From Quercus robur (taxonomy: Eukaryota > Streptophyta > Magnoliopsida > Fagales > Fagaceae), in the NCBI RefSeq assembly GCF_932294415.1, contig NC_065544.1:28101210-28165209 (forward strand): 64,000 nucleotides of DNA. Reading direction: 5' to 3'. The position numbers were made by a program, and so were the translations under genes. Each line of letters starts with the position of its first letter. The stretch's first letter is position 1. The notes beneath the pieces are model-generated. The model was not told the origin of the DNA. It saw only the letters and a program-made list of their open reading frames with translations, and did no database searches. This document shows, piece by piece, positions 13,856 to 24,885 of this stretch.

Positions 13856-13859
<4 letters not shown>
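13051..13859 (+). mobile_element. Solo LTR of a Gypsy element related to A and B
   Basis: It starts TGTGGGGATAAG and ends GTCCTTACA, the same termini as element A's LTR, and has a plus-strand TATA-like CTATATAAGGG at about 13535 and the GTGGAGGGCTAAGAT block seen in A. (TA)n tracts lie on both sides. No internal region adjoins it, so it is a lone LTR. Length about 809 bp. Confidence 0.75.
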
Positions 13860-13894
<35 letters not shown>

Positions 13895-13895
13895 A

Positions 13896-14525
13896 TGTTA
13901 AGCCCAGCGATATATATGTCTATATTGGGCCGGAGGCCCAATTCGAGGGCATGAAGTAGTCCGAGGAGGGGCGAACCTAATCAAAGGAGTTCTTGTTAGT
14001 AAGTAAAGAGGTTAGTTTTGATCAATAGGTCCATGAGGATGGTCCGAGGATGAATCTCTCCTCAACTAGGCAAAGCCGAGGTCCAAAGTGGTGGTCTACC
14101 ATCCATGGTAGCATTCCAGGAGATTCTATTGATATGGATAAGCATCACAGAAGCACATAATAGAGGAAAGTCCTAAAATATCTAAAGAGAAAGTTGCTAC
14201 CACCACATTAAATGCTCTGCACCTAACCAACTGGCCACATTAATGTGGAAGTGATACATGAACAGTAATTTTCAGCCTTACAGCTACTATTAGGGATTTC
14301 AGAAAGGTGCTGATGGAACAAGGATTAAAGACTAGCAATCTGCCCTACATGTGGAGGGTAAAGAGATAAATCAAAAGGAAGACCTTGAAAATAAGGGATC
14401 GAGAAGTAGAGAGAATAACACTGTAGCAATCACATATATATATCTATATGGCTTTATTCAATAAATAAAAAAAAAAAAAAATTGTTGGGCTGAACCATGG
14501 GCACATGGGTACAAATTACCATCAC
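13896..14525 (+). mobile_element. Second lone LTR (B-like), right end uncertain
   Basis: It starts TGTTAAGCCCAG and carries the blocks CCACATTAATGTGGAAGTGA and CAGCCTTACAGCTACTA, both present in element B's 3'LTR. It is separated from the solo LTR at 13051 only by about 36 bp of TA repeat. The right end is decayed. Confidence 0.55.
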
Positions 14526-14943
14526 TAATTCTGCTTTTAGCAGTAATCATGTCTTTAGACTTATTAATTCATAATTAAAATTAAGAAAAAGCTAACAGAT
14601 ACCCTAAGAACATTTGTTTAAGAAATAATTTTAGAAACTTTTAATGAAAAAAAAAAAGCAATTAATTTTTTAACGCCTTTTATATTTCCCATGAAAGTTT
14701 TATCAAAACTTTCCTAAAATTGTTTATTAAAAATTATCCTAAAAGTATCCGTTAACAGAACCCTAACACTTTTTTATAGAATGTTTGTTTGATCACAATC
14801 CTAATTTCTTAAATTATTTAAATAAAAATATTAAACAACAAATTGGCCCTAATCAAAATCTAATATTAATGTTAATTAAACCTCATTAACACTTGGTGTG
14901 AGTTACATCACTCAAAATTTTTATTAGATTAATATTTCAAAAA

Positions 14944-15105
14944 TCCTCCACCGCACACCCTTGGTGGGATGGTCACTCTACAAGTATAAGTGCTTGTGGG
15001 GTGTGGGAGGCAAAGACTGGGGTTCAAGTCTCCATGAGAGAGTTTCACACACATACACACTTAGATTAGGCTATAGTGGAATTTTTATCTTGTATAAAAT
15101 AAAAA
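14944..15105 (+). mobile_element. tRNA-derived SINE (family S2)
   Basis: TTGGTGGGATGGTCAC fits an A box region and GGGGTTCAAGTCTCC a B box, spaced as in tRNA-derived SINEs. They are followed by a CA-rich and AT-rich tail. Confidence 0.5.
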
Positions 15106-16022
15106 ATCCAACAATTTGATTACATGTTTTTTATGTTCTTCAACACGCATAAAGTTTCACACTAATTAGATGTTGTTTAGTATTTGATATGAAAACCAAT
15201 TTTTATGCACAATTTTAAACACAAAAATTTGACATTTAAAAACTTGATCAATGACGTAGTTATTAATTTCAGATCATCTTGAAATTTTGCATGCATGTAG
15301 AGTATAAGAAGAAAATTTAATCCAACAATATGTTTGTTAAAAATTTCATCCAATAAGTAATAAAGCTTGGAGTTACATGTGCACACACGCACACACATAT
15401 ATATAAGTTTAGTGTTATACTCCTAAGCTAGTTCACAAATACATATTATTCATGAGCTTGGCTCATTTAATGGTGAAATTTAAATTTAGGCTTGAACTTG
15501 TTTTAGTTGTTAAATAAACGAAACTGAGCAATTTTTTTAAGCTAAGTTCAAGTTATTTGTAAACCTCTCAATTCATTATAAAAGTCCCAATTGTTGCATG
15601 ATAAAGATGGTCCACTTCGTGCAACCACGATTTATACTAGAACCCAACTTTTTTCTTTTCTTTTTTTTAAATAAAAGTTGTATCACTGTTCCTATTTTTA
15701 ATAGAAAAGTAGAAAATTGTTACAAAAATCTTATGGAAAAAATAGAAATAATATGTACACAATGTATGGTCATATTATCGATGAGAAAAACATCTGGCTG
15801 GTACATTGCAGTGATTTATTTTAATCATGTTAAGATGGAGGACACAATAAATTAATTTCAAGATGATTTATTTTAATCATGTTATGGGTAATACTGTAGA
15901 AGAACTATATACTGATTTAGAAATTGTATTCCAAAAAGATTTAATTAAGCTAATAGAAGTATTCTTACCTTTTAAAAAAAAAAAGTTTTCCTGTCTTTAA
16001 TGCATAAATGATTAACAACATA

Positions 16023-16054
<32 letters not shown>

Positions 16055-16110
16055 GAAGAAGCTAATATTAGAAAGTATTTAAAAAAATAAAACGTGAAAA
16101 GGAAGAGGGG
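15106..16110. other. Spacer, nothing recognised
   Basis: AT-rich sequence with a 30-base A run near 16028. Short open frames show no family features. Confidence 0.45.
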
Positions 16111-16320
16111 GGTAAAATGGGCAATGATTGAAATGAAATCCTAATTGAAATCGAGGTAGGATTTGTTACTTACTGCGCGTGAGATGATCATGATAGATGG
16201 GAAAGGCGGTGAGAGCTTAATTTTTATTTATTTATTTTATTTTTCCAGTTTCCCAGTAGCTTGAATCAGAGTCGGTATAGAAGAAGAGTTTCAATTATTT
16301 CAAAACAAATCGTCCAAAAC

Positions 16321-16328
16321 TATATAAG
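16321..16328 (+). promoter_or_regulatory. TATA box of the B3-domain gene
   Basis: TATATAAG lies 138 nt upstream of the start codon used. The surrounding 5' region (about 16113-16460) recurs at 18355-18493 with 19068-19165, and at 19190-19423. Confidence 0.6.
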
Positions 16329-16465
16329 AATAGTTTTGCTGAAGTCTCTTTCTGCAGTTTTGAGTTATAAGAATTAATACGTTTTCTACAGTTTCTTTCT
16401 CTGCAGATATATTGTGTTTCTGTCTATATTTTGTGTTCGATCTGTGTAGGGTTTCTCTGAAGATC

Positions 16466-17467
16466 ATGGAGAAACCTTCTAACTTTTGTGAGTCTTTTGA
16501 AAAACTGAAAGCCGAATGCGTCGAGGAATCTTTGAAGAAAGGAGGAGATGCAACTCAGTTCCTTACCGAAAGGGTTGTTAAGGACTTAATCCTATTCCGT
16601 GTTACTAAACGTAAGTATCTGCCGCAAACAGATTTCAAAAGTAAAATTACTGAATATTTGGCCATGGATAAGCTTCCCAAGAAGCCTAGGACTCAGCGAG
16701 TGGCTTTGCCCAAACCCGATACACAGGCCAATGATGAAGCTCAAGCTCAAGTTGTTTTATCAACGTCTGAGTCTTTATTGATTGAAGGTGAGGTGCCTAT
16801 GACTGAGCCAGCGGTTAAGCCCAAGAAACTGCACATCTTGTGTAATGGAAAGTTATTCAAGAGTTCTTCTGCTATGCCTGCCCCTCCAAACCCACCACGA
16901 CGCTTGCCTGAGAGTATCAGGAATCGCATTAACGGAATGCGTGTAACCGGAGAAGTTTTGGTCATTCGAAAAACCCTTTTTGATACTGATGTGAACCCAG
17001 GTCAGTGTAAATTATCCATGCCTGTAAGCCAAACCAATCCAGATTTCTCGAGAGAGGTAGAGAGAGAATCTCTTAGTCAGAAAAAGGCCGCCCTCGATGT
17101 ACTATTCATTGAGCCATCTAATACAGTCAAGACGATGATCTTAGTGAAATGGAATATGAGCAAAAACGCCATATATGCTCTGAGAACAAATTGGAATGGC
17201 GTCGTCAGAGAAAACAAACTTAAGAAGGGTAATGTGGTCGAAGTTTGGTCTTTCCGAATTGGTGCCCAAGAACGACTTTGCATGGCTTTAGTTGTTCTCA
17301 ATGGAGGAGAAGAAAGCAAAAGTAGTGGCAGTAGCAATGACATTAACGAGGGAAGAAATAACAGCAATCAAAGAGTAGAAGTAGCACACAGCAATGGCTG
17401 CAGTGGCAGTGGTGGTGATGCAGGAAGTACCACCAACCAAAGTACAAATATGGAATCAACTCCTTAA
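16466..17467 (+). CDS. B3 domain-containing protein (REM/DUF313-like), putative DNA-binding protein
   Basis: A single exon of 333 residues. The ATG at 16466 is preferred over the in-frame ATG at 16412 because the nearby pseudogene copy starts its homology at the same MEKPSNFCESFEKLK point. Residues about 160-280 look like a plant B3 domain of the DUF313 group: LPESIRNRINGMRVTGEVLV, then a lysine-rich insert, then MILVKWNMSKNAIYALR, KLKKGNVVEVWSFR and LCMALVVL. The N-terminal third has a conserved FEKLKAECVEESLKKG helix. The tail (from about 285) is Ser/Asn/Gly-rich and low in complexity. B3 proteins of this group are nuclear and presumed transcription regulators; no target can be named. The frame is intact, has its own TATA box and is probably functional. 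Confidence 0.8.
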   Translation: MEKPSNFCESFEKLKAECVEESLKKGGDATQFLTERVVKDLILFRVTKRKYLPQTDFKSKITEYLAMDKLPKKPRTQRVALPKPDTQANDEAQAQVVLSTSESLLIEGEVPMTEPAVKPKKLHILCNGKLFKSSSAMPAPPNPPRRLPESIRNRINGMRVTGEVLVIRKTLFDTDVNPGQCKLSMPVSQTNPDFSREVERESLSQKKAALDVLFIEPSNTVKTMILVKWNMSKNAIYALRTNWNGVVRENKLKKGNVVEVWSFRIGAQERLCMALVVLNGGEESKSSGSSNDINEGRNNSNQRVEVAHSNGCSGSGGDAGSTTNQSTNMESTP

Positions 17468-18354
17468 AATCTCATCACGTTTGATTATTACTTTTTTTCC
17501 CCTGTAGTTTTTACTAGTTATTTTGTTTAGTATTTTCATTTATTTTATATATAATTTAAAAAGTTTGTTCAAAAATTAAATTTTGATTAATGAAGTTTTT
17601 GCTTTTTTCCTTAATCTTTTAATTTATGTGCTTTTGCTTCTATTGAATTCTACTCCTTGTATATGAGACAATTATTCAAATTCAATTCAATTAAACAACT
17701 TATTCGGATATATATTTTAATGATCTGAATGATCTTTTTGTTGAATATTAATATGAATAGTTCTTCTGTATGGATGCACAATTGTTCTTAAACTATGCCC
17801 TACCTGCAACAAGGTTTACTGTGTGAGTCTTTTCTTTTCCAATTAATTATTTAGATGATATACTGTGACATTATCTTGACCATGCATGTATTTTCAGATT
17901 AAGTACCACATCGCATGTAAGCAATGCGTGAAGCAGTTTGATCATCTCTATCCATGGATATCTATGTAGTAAAGACATTGCTAATACAATTTTTATCATC
18001 GGGTATAATAACATTAATTGTATCACTTTTGTGTGCTATTGTTTCTTTTTGGTTGTTAAAATATTCTTTCTTTCTTTCTTTTTTGTCCCCCTCATTTCAT
18101 TTATTCTTCTATTGTGTAAGTAATACATAATGATAATAAAAATAAAAGAAAACCATTACCAATTTAATTATATTTTTTTAATACTTTTACCTTCAATTTA
18201 AGTTGATTTTTAAAAAAAAAAATTTTGATCTAACTCGACGCATCATATATATATATATATATATAAATCATACAGAATAAAAATAAATAAATAAATAAAA
18301 AACCACAAACCTAACATTAGAATGTGATTTAAAATTTAAAAATTAAAAACGGTG
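17468..18354. other. 3' flank of the B3 gene, partly duplicated downstream
   Basis: No gene. The part at about 17965-18155 (AATTTTTATCAT, GTGCTATTGTTTCTTTTT, TTGTTAAAATATTCTT) recurs at about 21220-21420, showing that the B3 locus was copied with its 3' flank. A short (TA)n tract lies at about 18244. Confidence 0.6.
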
Positions 18355-18493
18355 AAAGGGTAAAATGGGCAATGATTGAAATGAAATCCAAAATCGAGGA
18401 AGGATTTGTTACTTACCGTTAGATGATCATGATAGATGGGAAAGGCGGTGGGAGCTTAATTTTTATTTTTTGTTTATTTTTTTCAGTTTCAGA

Positions 18494-19067
18494 CAGGCGC
18501 CTAAGGCGAAAATTAATCATCTTAATTTAGATGCAAAATTACTATTAATTAACATGAACTACATAGATTTTTTTTTTTTTTGAATTTTTAAGACAGAAAA
18601 AATTTGACAAAATTTTTCATACTTGTTGATGTGGTAGATTGATAGTGGTAAGTAAAACAGTGGTGTTAGTGGTAGATTTAGATAAAAACTAGTAAAAGTT
18701 TGCTAATTAAACTCTTATTATTATTATTTTTTTTTTTTAGAAGTGCAACATTCACAATATTTTTTACAACAAATCCGAGATTTTAAATTGCTTTTTGTTT
18801 TTATTTGAAAATATCACTATAATTATTTTTTTGCCATCAACAATAGGCTGTAACAACCTGCTACTTAGCATTAGTTGTAAAAGTGTTGTGAAAAATATTG
18901 TGGACGACGTTGCATTTTTCTCTATTTTTTTATTTGTTTTTCATCTAGTAAAAAAATTATTTTATTTATTGATTATAAATAATCCTATTGGTTAAAATTT
19001 GAGGGCCTTTTTTTTACTTGGGGCCTTAGGCGGCCGCATTTCTTGCTCCACCATAGAGCCGGCCCTG
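18494..19067. mobile_element. hAT-like non-autonomous element with 8-bp target duplication
   Basis: It is flanked by GTTTCAGA at 18486-18493 and 19068-19075. The left end is CAGGCGCCTAAGG; the right end reads on the other strand CAGGGCCGGCTC, an end type common in plant hAT elements. It contains a smaller MITE at 18739-18923. No transposase frame. Confidence 0.65.
18739..18923. mobile_element. MITE (family 2) nested in the hAT-like element
   Basis: The left end AGAAGTGCAACATTCACAAT is mirrored by the right end, which reads on the other strand AAAATGCAACGTCGTCCAC with CAATATTTTTCACAAC. A related copy is at 40357-40525. Confidence 0.55.
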
Positions 19068-19423
19068 GTTTCAGAGTTGGGATTGAAGAAAAGTTTTACA
19101 ATATAAGAATGTCTCTGCATGCATTTTGTGTTCCGTGTTTTTTTTTTTTTGGTTTTCTCTGAAATAAAGAAAGAAGATCAAAATACCATTAGGCATTAGA
19201 TGATCATGATAGACAGGAAAGGCGGTAAGAGTTTTTTTTTTTTTGGTTTCAAGTTTCAGAGTAGAACTAGAATCAGAGTTGGAATTGGAAGAGTTTTAAA
19301 TATTCAAAAACAAATTAATTCCACTATAAGAATAGGATTTTTGGGAGTTTCTCTATGCAGTTTGTGTTCTGTGTATGTTTTTTTTTTTTTTGGTTCTCTC
19401 TGAAAGAAAAGAAAATCAAAATA

Positions 19424-19566
19424 CGATGGTGAAATCTTCTGATTTTTGTGAGTCATTTGAAAAACTTAAGTCAGAGTGCGTTGAGGAATCTTTGAAGAAA
19501 GGGGAAGATGCAACACAATTACTCACTAAAAGGGTTCTGAAGGACTTTATAATATTTATTGACTAA
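19424..19566 (+). pseudogene. Truncated copy of the B3-domain gene
   Basis: Starts MVKSSDFCESFEKLK and matches the first about 45 residues of the intact gene at 16466 (CVEESLKKG, DATQLLT, then KDF). It then hits a stop at 19564 after homology is lost. The whole B3 domain is missing. The upstream region (19190-19423) is a promoter copy that includes CTATAAGAATAGG in place of the TATA box. Non-functional by inference. Confidence 0.75.
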
Positions 19567-19759
19567 TCCAGTCAAGAAACTACGTTTCTCTCAGTTGAAA
19601 TACATTTACCATGCCTTTCTTCAACTTGGGGTAAATGTACTCTCTCTGAGGGAATAACACTTTACCCTAAATCTGAAGGATAAAAACACGCACCTCTCTT
19701 TGAGGTTTTTAAAAAAAAAAACATTTTCACTTTTATTTATATTAGTAATGAAATATTTT

Positions 19760-19894
19760 AAATTTCTATAAGATTCTTTTTTATCAAAGTTTAATCATTA
19801 TTAGAAAAAACAATACTGATAAATTTAGAACTAAAATACAAAGTTTGTCAGGCATCAAAAGATTTACAACAACAAATCTCTTCTCACCCTATTG

Positions 19895-19931
<37 letters not shown>

Positions 19932-21153
19932 AAAAACAAAAACAAAAACAAAAACAAAAAAGAAAAGAAGAAGAAGAAGAAGCAAAAGTCATACTTAATA
20001 TTTTTAATTACTTTATAATTAAAAATTAAAAATAATGAATTTTAATTTTAAAAGTAAGGATAATTTTGGAAACCTATCTTTAAGCAAAAGTTAAGTTAGT
20101 GCACAATATTTTTAACATTAATTTAATAAAATTTGGTCAAACAAATGTTTAAGGATATTTTTAAGTTTTGGGTAGAGTCTCATTTCTCAAAATTATAATT
20201 AAAAAAAAAAAAATGAGTGTAATTATGCCTTTCAACTTTTATGCGAAACAGTTTTACCATCATGTGTGAAATAGTTTGACCTCACTGGTCATGGAGAAAT
20301 TATAAAATCGTCATAGTAGACAAGTGACGTGATCCACCATTCAACTAAAAGACTCTCACCTGTTTAAAATTACTAAGTTAGAAAAAAAATTTAAACAGAA
20401 TCTAATTACTAATTCAATAATTTAAACAAATAGAAGTTTTTTAGTGGAATGATGGACAAATGACGTGATCTATCAAATTTCTATAAGATTCTTTTTTATC
20501 AAAGTTTAATCATTATTAGAAAAAACAATACTGATAAATTTAGAACTAAAATACAAAGTTTGTCAAGCATCAAAAGATTTACAACAACAAATCTCTTCTC
20601 ACCCTATTGAAAAAAAAAAAAAAAAAAAAAAAAAAAAACAAAACAAAACAAAAAGAAAGAAAGAAGAAGAAGCAAAAGTCATACTTAATATTTTTAATTA
20701 CTTTATAATTAAAAATTAAAAATAATGAATTTTAATTTTAAAAGTAAGGATAATTTTGGAAACCTATCTTTAAGCAAAAGTTAGGTTAGTGCACATTATT
20801 TTAATAGAATTTGGTCAAACAAATGTTTAATGATATTTTTAAGTTTTGGGTAGAGTCTCATTTCTCAAAATTATAATTAAAAGAAAAGAGTGTAATTACG
20901 CCTTTTAACTTTTATGCGAAACAGTTTTACCATCATGTGTGAAATAATTTGACCTCACTGGTCATGGAGAAATTATAAGATCCTCATAGTAAACAAGTGA
21001 TGTGGTCCACCATTCAACTAAAAGACTCTCACCTGTTTAAAATTACTAAGTTAGAAAAAAAATTTAAACAGAAACTAATTACTAATTCAATAATTTTAAA
21101 CAAATTGAAATTTTTAGTGGAATGATAGACAAATGACATGATCCATCAAATTT
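19760..21153. repeat. Direct tandem duplication, unit about 715/680 bp
   Basis: Both copies begin AAATTTCTATAAGATTC (19760 and 20475), share ACAACAACAAATCTCTTCTC followed by a long A run, and end near TGACRTGATCYATCAAATTT. The difference in length is mostly in the A and AAC tracts and one small deletion. No ORF. Confidence 0.85.
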
Positions 21154-21219
21154 TGTGGTGACGGTAAAAAACTGTACTAAATAGTAGTTCATTTTATAAA
21201 ATAGGAAAAATATATGTGA

Positions 21220-21420
21220 TAAAGACATTTCAGGTACAATTTTTATCATTTCACGGGTAATTGCAATCACTGCAAGAGGGCAGTGACATCATTTGTATCA
21301 GTGCTATTGTTTCTTTTTTATTGTTGTTAAAATATTCTTGTTTTTGTCCACTTCATTTAATTTCATATATTCTTTTATTATGTAAATAATACAGAATGAT
21401 ACTAAAAATGAAAGAGAAAT
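21220..21420 (+). repeat. Duplicate of the B3 gene 3' flank
   Basis: Matches about 17965-18155 (see that entry). It marks the right end of the duplicated B3 locus. Confidence 0.55.
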
Positions 21421-21822
21421 GCTATATGTGATTTTTTCTACTTGAAGGCTCCCTCATTTTGTCATTTGATCATGACATTTTCATTCAAGTTGCAAAGTTT
21501 TTAAAGTCCTTGTGTGTGTATTGTCACCTATAAAAAATTCCTCCAATATATATTGAGGGAATCATCCAATAGATATACTAAGATTTGATGTTAACATGTT
21601 AGTGTTATAATAATAATAATAATAATCAATCTATATATAAAAACAGAAACTTCATACAAGAAAGTATAAAGTTCTGTTATGTGATGACGCATTCTTTGGA
21701 TTTTTTATTTATTTAGGCTTACTCTTAGATTAAGTTTGTATTTACATTATAGTATTAGTTCATTGAATTAGTTCTTTGGAGTAAATGCATATATTTTTAT
21801 TCTTTCTCAAAAAAAAATTATT

Positions 21823-21856
<34 letters not shown>

Positions 21857-22346
21857 GATAAAATATTTAGTCATTTTGACAACAATTGACACAAAAATCA
21901 TAAAAAATTAAATATTTGTGAGTTTACTAAAATTAGTCATAACTATTTAGATTTCTTAATATCTTTTAGTGATTTTATATATATAACCAACATTGTAGTA
22001 TTTTTCTATGTAATTAAAAGGACTACTAATGTGATAAAGAAATATATATATATATTAACTATTTTAAGTGGTTAATTAATTATTTAAGTATCATGAAATT
22101 TTGATGTCAGCTTTATAAGATTTATATGAGGGAAAAAATTATAGAAATATGGCATTCTTGCATATATTTAGTTACTTTTGCAACGGTAAAAACAAGGTCC
22201 AACAAAAGAAAAAATAAAATAAAATAAAAAAACAATCAAGAATTTAAAAACAATTATATATATAATGAACTTTAGATAGGTTTTCTAGTACTCTTAGTTA
22301 ATAGAGATTATTGAAGATGTGACTTGAAATGATTTAAAAGTTCATG
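21421..22346. other. AT-rich spacer with AAT microsatellites
   Basis: (AAT)n tracts lie at about 21609-21626 and 21826-21855. No gene seen up to element A. Confidence 0.55.
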
Positions 22347-22351
22347 GTTTT

Positions 22352-23053
22352 TGTGGGGCCGGGAAACTTATGATCCGGCCCGCGCTCTATTAGGGCTTAG
22401 GGCCCATGCCGAGGAGGGTGTGTGCCGAGGACGAATGATGAAAGGCCGAGGTGTCAAGGGGAACAGCTGAGGACGACCCTATCCTCGGCACTCCAGGACT
22501 TCAAGGGAAAAAGCAACTTCTCAACGAAGGCTGCCCCCATAAAGCCCCCTGAAGGAGATACGAGTGGAATGGGACCCACGTGGGGGTACGGTGCAAAACT
22601 GGTTCAGGGTAAATACGTCCCCTCCACATTAAATGCACCCGCCAGCGTCCTGACCATGTTAATGAGAAAAGACTCTTGGACAGAGTGACTTCGATCATCG
22701 CAACTAACAGAAAGCAAGGAGGGACAGCTGATGGGACGGGTACAGAAGCAGGCACCTGCCTGACTAACAAGTGGAGGGCTAAGATCAACCAAGAAGGGCT
22801 ATATAATGTGAAGGTTAATGCCCCAAGAAACAGGCTGGGAAAAATGGCCAAAAACCAGAGCCTCCCAGCCCGCCTCCTGGAGAAAAACTCCCAGGGCGAT
22901 CACGATTTAACTATGTATGAACACCACGAAAAACCCACCGTCTGGTGACTAAAGCCTAGCCTTTCAAACCCACGTTCTATAAATGATATTGTTTGGGCCT
23001 TTTTACGTGCGAACTCAACACTATTATGGGTCGTTACAAATCGTGTCCTTACA
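22352..23053 (+). repeat. 5' LTR of element A
   Basis: Begins TGTGGGGCCGGG and ends GTCCTTACA. The TATA-like box CTATATAATG is at 22799-22808 on the plus strand, which fixes the orientation together with the primer-binding site that follows. Confidence 0.9.
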
Positions 23054-23054
23054 A

Positions 23055-23072
23055 TTGGCGCCGTCTGTGGGA
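23055..23072 (+). other. Primer-binding site of element A
   Basis: TTGGCGCCGTCTGTGGGA lies one base after the 5'LTR end, as in many plant Gypsy elements. I do not assign the tRNA. Confidence 0.75.
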
Positions 23073-23286
23073 AAGGCTTGTGTTCTGGCACAGGTAGTGG
23101 GTGCAGACAACCCCTTACATCATTTCCAACAGCCGGATATAGTGTTCTAGCATAAAGTTCCACTAGGGGCTACGTTTCTTAACTAGGGGCTGCGCTTCGT
23201 AGCGTCAGCAGCACAGATGATTCTAGGGGCTTGGCCGAGTTGCTAATCCCCCTAAACCAAGGTCCCACGCCGTAGTCAAACTTATC

Positions 23287-24400
23287 AAAATCAAGTTTTG
23301 GACAGAACTAAGGTATTGCATGGTCCTCGGACTCAAACCTATGGGGAAACCAACTACTAAAATCAAGTTTTGGACAGAACCAAGGTATTGCATGGTCCTC
23401 GGACTCAAACCTATGGGGAAACCAACTACTTATCAAAATCAAGTTTTGGACAGAATCAAGGTATTGCATGGTCCTCGGACTCAAACCTATGGGGAAACTA
23501 ACTACTTATCAAAATCAAGTTTTGGACAGAACCAAGGTATTGCATGGTCCTTGGACTCAAACCTATGGGGAAACCAACTACTAAAATCAAGTTTTGGACA
23601 GAACCAAGGTATTGTATGGTCCTCGGACTCAAACCTATGGGGAAACCAACTACTTATCAAAATCAAGTTTTGGACAGAACCAAGGTATTGCATGGTCCTC
23701 GGACTCAAACCTATGGGGAAACCAACTACTAAAATCAAGTTTTGGACAGAATCAAGGTATTGCATGGTCCTCGGACTCAAACCTATGGGGAAACCAACTA
23801 CTTATCAAAATCAAGTTTTGGACAGAATCAAGGTATTGCATGGTCCTCGGACTCAAACCAATGGGAAAACCAACTACTAAAATCAAGTTTTGGACAGAAC
23901 TAAGGTATTGCATGGTCCTCGGACTCAAACCTATGGGGAAACCAACTACTTATCAAAATCAAGTTTTGGACAGAACCAAGGTATTGTATGGTCCTCGGAC
24001 TCAAACCTATGGGGAAACCAACTACTTATCAAAATCAAGTTTTGGACAGAATCAAGGTATTGTATGGTCCTCGGACTCAAACCTATGGGGAAACCAACTA
24101 CTAAAATCAAGTTTTGGACAGAACCAAGGTATTGTATGGTCCTCGGACTCAAACCTATGGGGAAACCAACTACTTATCAAAATCAAGTTTTGGACAGAAC
24201 CAAGGTATTGCATGGTCCTCGGACTCAAACCTATGGGGAAACCAACTACTAAAATCAAGTTTTGGACAGAACTAAGGTATTACATGGTCCTCGGACTCAA
24301 ATCTATGGGGAAACCAACTACTTAAATTAAGTTTTGGACAGAACCAAGGTATTGCATGGTCCTCGGACTCAAACCTGTGGGGAACCAACTACTTTAAAGA
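23287..24400 (+). repeat. Tandem repeat block of element A, about 15 units of 72/76 bp
   Basis: The unit contains TCAAGTTTTGGACAGAA, GGTATTGCATGG, TCCTCGGACTCAAACC and GGGGAAACCAACTAC. Units end either CTA or CTTATC before AAAATC, so the period alternates between 72 and 76 bp. Units are nearly identical. Open frames run through the block only because the unit lacks stops in some frames. It occupies the same place as the 80-bp repeats of element B. Confidence 0.9.
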
Positions 24401-24885
24401 AACCTGGATACTAAGCAGGACCTTACACTACACGTGACATCTCGGATGATGCCTATATCTCCATTAAAAGAGGGTCGGACATGAGTTCAAGGCTCTATAA
24501 GTGCAGGTAAGCCAATGTTCTGAAAACATGAGTCTAAATATATCGCATGCACAACTGCTCGTACATGTTAAAATAATTAGTTCAAAATTCATAAACAATA
24601 GTAAGTATCGGCAAGGGCGACTGACAAGTAACTAAAAGGAAAAAGGAAGAAAAGAATTTCATATACGAACTCAACAGGTTCAATCTACTAGCAGATTACA
24701 AAGTTTTCAAAATGAGAATGAAACAAATTAATCGTTAAGCTAAAAACAAGTACAAAGCCTGGCCGAGGTTTCTACTTCTTTAATTTTGCATCGGCCACAT
24801 CCTGGGAAGGAGGTACGGGATCAGCTTCGGTGCCTTAGAGGACAGTCCCTTCTGGGGAAGGCTGAGCAGGATCGGCGTCGGTGCT

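Larger units (their letters stand above)
18355..19165 (+). pseudogene. Promoter/5'UTR-only copy of the B3 gene, split by a transposon
   Basis: Segment 18355-18493 repeats GGTAAAATGGGCAATGATTG and GATCATGATAGATGGGAAAG of the B3 promoter. The homology resumes at 19068 (TTTCAGAGTTGGGATTGAAG) and runs through the 5'UTR to GATCAAAATAC, where the coding part should start but is absent. A third copy of the unit follows directly. Confidence 0.65.

Noticed and set aside
1266-15105. A and B boxes as possible tRNA genes
   Set aside because: The sequences between the boxes cannot form acceptor, D, anticodon and T arms; they recur as SINE copies.
15598-15855. 85-codon plus frame in the gene-free stretch
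   Set aside because: AT-rich, no recognised motif, no promoter or neighbouring exon.
16412-16465. Upstream ATG extending the B3 protein by 18 residues
   Set aside because: The extension is hydrophobic and lies in 5'UTR sequence shared with the promoter copies; homology with the pseudogene begins at 16466/19424.
23320-24325. Open frames of 186 and 243 codons through the 72/76-bp repeats of element A
   Set aside because: They are open only because the repeat unit lacks stops in those frames. The period changes frame every few units, and the same block is open on both strands; no protein family is recognised.
23287-24400. Regularly spaced repeats that could look like a CRISPR array
   Set aside because: Whole units repeat, with no unique spacers; the setting is a plant LTR element.
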